From assembly GCA_905221605.1 (NCBI GenBank), contig CAJNDS010002221.1:57501-121500 (forward strand): a DNA stretch of 64,000 nt, read 5' to 3'. Under the pieces are notes generated by a model that worked only from the letters and a program-made list of their open reading frames with translations, was not told the origin of the DNA and did no database searches. This document shows positions 54,101 through 60,100 of this stretch, piece by piece; positions within the stretch are counted from its first letter, which is position 1; every line of letters starts with the position of its first letter. A program made the position numbers and the translations under genes. The stretch is from Symbiodinium natans (Eukaryota > Sar > Dinophyceae > Suessiales > Symbiodiniaceae).

Positions 54101-57100
54101 ACCCTAAGCCCTTATATAGGGTTTAGGGTATAGGGTTGAGCCCTAAACCCTAACCCCTAAACCCTAAATCCTAAACCCTAAATGATCTTAAGGCATTATT
54201 CCTTAACTGAAGGGGGCTCTTTTGGGAAGGTCTCGGGTGGTAACGCCAAACCCTAGTCCCCAAACCCCAAACCCCAAACCCTAAACCGTAAACCCTAAAC
54301 CCTGAACCCCAAACCCCACACCCTAAACCCTAAACCCTAATCTTTGGAAAGGTGTCGGGTGGTGTCCTCCGCATCTTCAACGCTTCGGCCCGAGAGGATG
54401 GAGGCGCTGGGGTTTAGGGTTTAGGGTTTGGGGCTTAGGGTTTAGGGTTTAGGGTTTGGGGTTTAGGGTTAGGGTTTAGGGTTTGGGGATTAGGGTTTGG
54501 GGTTTAGGGTGAAGGGTTTAGGGTTTGGGGACTATAGATGCAGCACCCCAAGCCCCATACGCTGCACCTCCAAAGGACGAAGCGCACCCAAGCCTCAGCA
54601 ACTCCGTCACTCGAAGCGTCTTGAAGTCCGTGCTTAGGGTTTGGGGTTTAGGGTTTAGGGTTTAGGGTTTAGGGTTGAGGGTTGAGGGTTTGGGGTTTCG
54701 GGACCGCGCGCCCCATACCCTAAGCTCTGAACCCGAAGTACAGTGTTTTGCCCAACGCGTGCCGAGATCCAACCCTAAGAAACTCCTTCCGGAAGACCGT
54801 GACTGCGGGTTTAATTTGGGGCTTTGGATCCTTAAAATTAGGATAGAATATGCGATTAGGATAAGCAACCCTCAACCCTCAACCCTAAGCCCTAAGCCCT
54901 AAGCCCAAAACCCTAGACCCCAAACCCTAAACTCTACACCCTAAACCCTAAACCCTAAACCTCCCCAGACCCCCTCGCGGCAGCAACCAGCACGCCGACA
55001 GCAACTCCCCAAAGCAGTCCACCCGTGAGGAAGATACGCTTCTAAACAGTCTGCCGCCGGAACAGAAGCTGAGAGCTTTCTTCCTTGCTGCAACCCTGCT
55101 CGACACTCTCTTCGAACACAACCAACAGCAAGCGCCGCCCAAGACCGGAGCCGACAAAAGCAAAGCAACAACCGCAGCAAGGCAGCCCTGCGGCCCAAGC
55201 CAAGATCCCTATGCGAGTCTCGCCGGGCTAGAGTCTGCGCTCGCAGGCTGCAAAGAAGCATGGACAGACTTCTGGAGACGGCAGCCTCCGTGCGACCTTC
55301 CATGCGGATCCCGCAGCCAACTTCAGGGCCCCCTCCCCTTCTTTCCAGCCTGTCTCCGTGCGCTCGACATCTACACAGACGGCTCACACAAGGATTCGCA
55401 CTGTCCAGGCTGGGCAATAATCCTCGTTGACGGAGTACAGTTTGGTGAGGAAAAGCAATACGCCGCCTGTGCTTACGGTACTGTGAAGGCCATAGCCGAC
55501 ATAGGCCTCTGTAGAGACAACCATCTCTCAAACATCGACGCCGAGGGAATCCCAGTACTCCTTGCGCTGCTCTGGACGCTTGGGCTTGACATACGCATCC
55601 ATGTTACCATCTGGACCGACTGTGAGGTCATTGCCACCGCTGCGAACGGCGCCAGTTCACCTCCTGACGCCAAGGAGAAACAGAGGCGCCTCTGCCCCAG
55701 CATCCGACAAGTCATGCAGATCCATGAAGCCAGGACCTCCCCTGTCCAAGTGCAATGGACCAAAGGACACGTAGGCCAGATCTACAACGAATCCGCCGAC
55801 GCGCTAGCCAACCACGCCAGAAGCACTGGGGCGTGTACAGCCCTACCCAAAGCCGTGCTCGCACTCCTGGAACATGAGCTCCTCCCCTGGGCGTGGAGAC
55901 TACAAGCCCAGACGTCTGCCATTCCCTCACTGCAGGAACTCCTAAAAGGTGAGTACGAAGAGCGAGAAGCTGCTGCGCCTGCGCACCTGCCTGTTCCCAG
56001 AAGCAGCACTACAGCCAGAACGCAGCCCCTACAGCTCAGAGTAGCCACTTACAACGTGCAGTCCATGCGTGACCGAGGGCCACTCCTCCAAGCCCTTGTG
56101 AGGCGAGACGGCGTTGCGGTGCTTGGACTGCAAGAGACCAGATACCGAACGGCGTCACTCGGCCAGGGCGAGACGCACATCACTGTGAGTAGCGCGGCCA
56201 CACCAAGAGGCGAGGGCGGCTGCGCGATCTGGATTGCCAAAGACGCACAGATCGGGCCAGTCCAGATCAAGGATGCTACCGTCCTAATCAGCACAGACAG
56301 GCACCTGTTGATCAGGCTGTGCACCGACAAATGGACGGGCTACATCCTCTCCGCACATGCGCCCCACACAGGCAAGCCTGCTGAAGAGATTGCCGCCTGG
56401 TGGGACGACCTCACCAACAAGCTGAATCCATATGTCGGTACAGGACTACCACTCATATGTTGCATCGATGCTAATGCAAGAGTTGGCGCCACCACATCAC
56501 AGGCCGTCGGTCCACACGCGAGCGAAGCCGAAAATTTTGCGGGAGCCTGCCTGCGAAACTTCTGCCACGTGAATGCCTTATGCGCCCCCACTACCTTCCA
56601 GGGCATTAAGGGACAGTGCGTCGAGCCCGACACTGACGTGCACACATGGGCTTCCAGCCACGGTGACACGCACCGCATCGACTACGTACTCGTGCCGCAG
56701 GCCTGGCTCAGTCACTGCAGCGAGATACGTATGCACCCTGACTTCAGTCTCAGGGAGGGGGAAGACCACACCGCAACGTCCCTGAAGATCACCCTCCAAG
56801 CTGGCACCATTTCCAAGCCCAGTCGCGCTCATGCCCGGATCCCTCTGCTACGTGTTTCCGACACACAACAAGCAGAGGCGCCAATCCCTGCGGCACTGCA
56901 GACTGCCAGCCAAGTGCCCTGGAGTACCAACATACATGACCACGTTGCCAGAGTTGACGACGTGCTTCGTAGCAGCTGCCGAAGTCAGGGACCAAAGCAA
57001 CACAGAAAGGCGCACATCTCTCAGCACACCTGGAACCTGGTGAGGTACCGCAGGGAGGCCCGTCATAGGATCAAGGCTGCCCACAATGGTATCCAACGTC

Positions 57101-60100
57101 TCCGGCAACTCATTTGCTGGAGGGCTTGGAAACTTGGACACATCAGTGCGGAGTTCATTCGGAAGGTACAGGAATGGCGCGACAGGCAATGCGCCTTACA
57201 CCGCCGTCATGCCACTGCCATACGTGACACTAGTGTAGCAAGCCTCATGCTACGAGCTTCTCTGAAACAAGACAGGCTGGACCACTTGGAGGTCCTTGCT
57301 GCCAAGTTCCAGGAAGCTGCTAACAAAGGCGCATCGCAGCAGCTTTACCACGCACTCAAGATATACCGGCCTGCAGGCAAAAAGGTACACAAGTCCTTTG
57401 GACAGCCGCTTACTGTCATGCTCCCTACTGGCAAGCACGCTGAAACAGCAGGCGCACAGGGATGTGTTTGCGCAGCAGGAAGCTGGGACCATCCTCACCC
57501 CTGCGGAGTACTGCAGCCAAGACGCCCCCAGTAGAGTGGAGCCCAGTGCTAGGTACCGTCTGACAGACCTCCCAACTCTCTTCCAAGTAGAGCAAGTTGT
57601 GCGCGAGGCCAAAGATGGCAAGGCTCCAGGGCCCTCTGGAATTACTGCAGCCGTGTGGAAATCCTGCCCGACAGGAGCCGCCAAAACACTGCTGCCCATT
57701 TTTATGAAAGCCCATATCCGGCTCACCGAGCCCATACAGTATCGGGGCTGTCAACTCGTTGCTTTCTTCAAGCAGAAAGGCACGCCAACTGACCCTCTGA
57801 ACTACAGAAGCATCGCGCTCTTTGACCCCGCGGCGAAGATGCACCACCGGCTGCTGCGCCCTGCTTTGTGCCAGCAACTAGGACACACTGCCCAGCCGTT
57901 GCAACAGGGCTGCGTCAGAGGGTCGTCCTCAAACTCCCTTCACCATTACGTTGCCACGTGGGGAAGGATCTCCAAAGCCAGGGGCGCACCCTGCGCTACG
58001 ATCTTCCTTGACCTCAGCGCCGCGTACTACAAGAGTCTATGTGGCCGACAGCTGCTGACGGCGCCGAAAGCCCCACAGACCAACACGTTGCCTGGATACT
58101 TGGGCGCCTGCAGGTGCCCGCTACACTTATGCACCAGGTTCAGCAGTATGCTCGCAACACTGACCTGCTGGAGCAGGCCCCGGAGCACCTACGCCGCTAC
58201 GTCAGAGTCATGCTCAGCGGAACGTACTTCGTACAAGACGGCCTTGAAGGACTTCTCCGTACACACGCCGGCTCAAGACCGGGCGACGCAATAGCGGATG
58301 CCCTCTTTGCGCTTGCTGCTGCGGACATGCTGCGCGAAGTACAAGAGCACCTCAACTTAAACGGGCAGCCGTGCCCGCTGCCGACGTGGGCCGACGACGT
58401 TGCTCTACCGCTGACCTGCGACTCTTGCGAGGAAGTCGGCAACACTGTGCAACAGGCGGCTACCGTGCTGCACGACAGCTGCACCCGCAGGGCAATGGCA
58501 CCGAACTACGCTGCCGGCAAGACGGAGGTTTTGGTATGCCCTACGGGACCAGGATCCAAAAAACTCAAGCGCAGCCTCTTCCGAACTGGGGAAGGCACCA
58601 TCGAGTTTACCGGTGGGGATGGGCGTCACCTCCTTCGTTGCGTGACCAGCTACAAACATCTCGGCAATGTTATCTCAGAGACGGGCGCGGCGCTGCCTGA
58701 CATCCGGCAAAACCTTGCAGCGGCGCAGGCTTCCGCTGGACCGCTGACGAAGAAAGTCTTCCGTAACGACAAAGCCCCTTTCGCTACGCGCAGCCTTCTC
58801 ATGCAAAGCCTCGCTGTTAGTCGTGCTGTGCACGGTGCTGAGGTTTGGGGGAAACTCAGTAGGCGCGAGTCACATGTATGGCACCATGGACTTGCACGCG
58901 TGCTGCGCAAACTCCTGCCAGAAGACCGTTACACCGGGGACAGCACCTGGGCGGCGTCTGCAGATGTCTTCGGTGCCACTGGGCACCCCAACGCGGAACA
59001 ATGCTTGTCTGCCGCTAGGCTCAGGCACCTAGTGCAGATCAGTAGAGGGCAGCGTGCGGACCTTTGGCATCTTCTTCAAGTAGAGGCCGCCTGCACTGCC
59101 GATGCCTGGCTGCACCTAGTACAACGCGATCTTGCGTGGCTTCAGGGGCTTTTCGACCGCGAAGCCACTCCTCGACTGCCGGCAGAGGTCTTCGAAGCCG
59201 GAGCAGACAATGCTCACAGCCTACGCCAGCTTCATCACCAAATCCGGCGAGGCATGCGCAAAGTCGGGGAGCACAATTGGCATGAATACCAACGCAGCCT
59301 GCAAAGTAAGAAAGCCGTCCCCGGCCCAAGTCCAGCCCCCAGCGAAGCAAGCAGAGTCGAGCTAGAGCATCCTTTCGCCTGTGAGAAATGTCCAGCCGCC
59401 TTCTCTACGCGACAGCAGGTGCGGGCTCACAGGCTTGCTAAGCATGGCCAACGACCATTGCTAGAAAGCTATGTCGGCGCCAGTCTCTGTACAGTGTGCC
59501 TTACGCAGTTCTGGGCCCGCAGGAGACTCATACGACATGTCACGCATGATTCCAAAACCTGCGGGTGGCAACTTCTGACACGTGCCCGGGCGCAGCCCCT
59601 TGCAGACCTAAGACAGCGAGAGCGAGCCAGAGCCATAAAGGCCACTGCCTCAGGTGGCATTCACGCACAGGACCGCCTGCCAGCAGTCAGGGTGCATGGA
59701 CCCTTGCGCAGGGAAGTGCCCCCCGACATGCAGATTTCCCCAGACCTCCTAAGCATAGTGCTCGACATAGCTCATGATAGCACACATGCTTGGCCTTTTA
59801 GGCTGCGGGTGACCCTGGACGAGTATCTCACAGCCAGCCCTGCCACACAGGCTGTCTTCTTTCAAAGCCTGTCGGAGGCACAGCAATATGTGCTGGAGTG
59901 CCTGGTTCAGGCCACTGAACAGATCCATACAGGTCAGGGCTAGGACGCTTCCTTTCTAATTAGTACCCAAGCTGCATGTTTTTGCTTTTGGCCTGTAAGC
60001 GCCAATCCCGACGTTCACTGAACTTTGACGCAGTCCGATCCGATCCGATCCCTAAACCTCTCTTGCCTTTATATATTTAAACCCTATAGTCAGCAAATCG

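Larger units (their letters stand above)
54952..59943 (+). mobile_element. LINE (non-LTR retrotransposon): RNase H - endonuclease - RT - C2H2 fingers
   Basis: One coding strand carries RNase H, APE-type endonuclease, reverse transcriptase and two C-terminal zinc fingers. The RT frame is broken by two frameshifts (about 57440-57460 and about 58035-58045), so the copy is probably inactive. No start codon is needed to open the frame after the telomeric array, suggesting 5' truncation. The 3' boundary is not clear; sequence to about 62390 may be its 3' region. CCCTAAA arrays in the same orientation lie on both sides (54873-54960 and 62400-62575), so it may have inserted into an array inside an intron of the beta-helix gene. 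Confidence 0.88.

Noticed and set aside
54941-59660. Minus-strand frames within the LINE (for example 54941-55531 and 57250-57735)
   Set aside because: Shadows of the GC-rich + strand LINE frames with conserved catalytic motifs.
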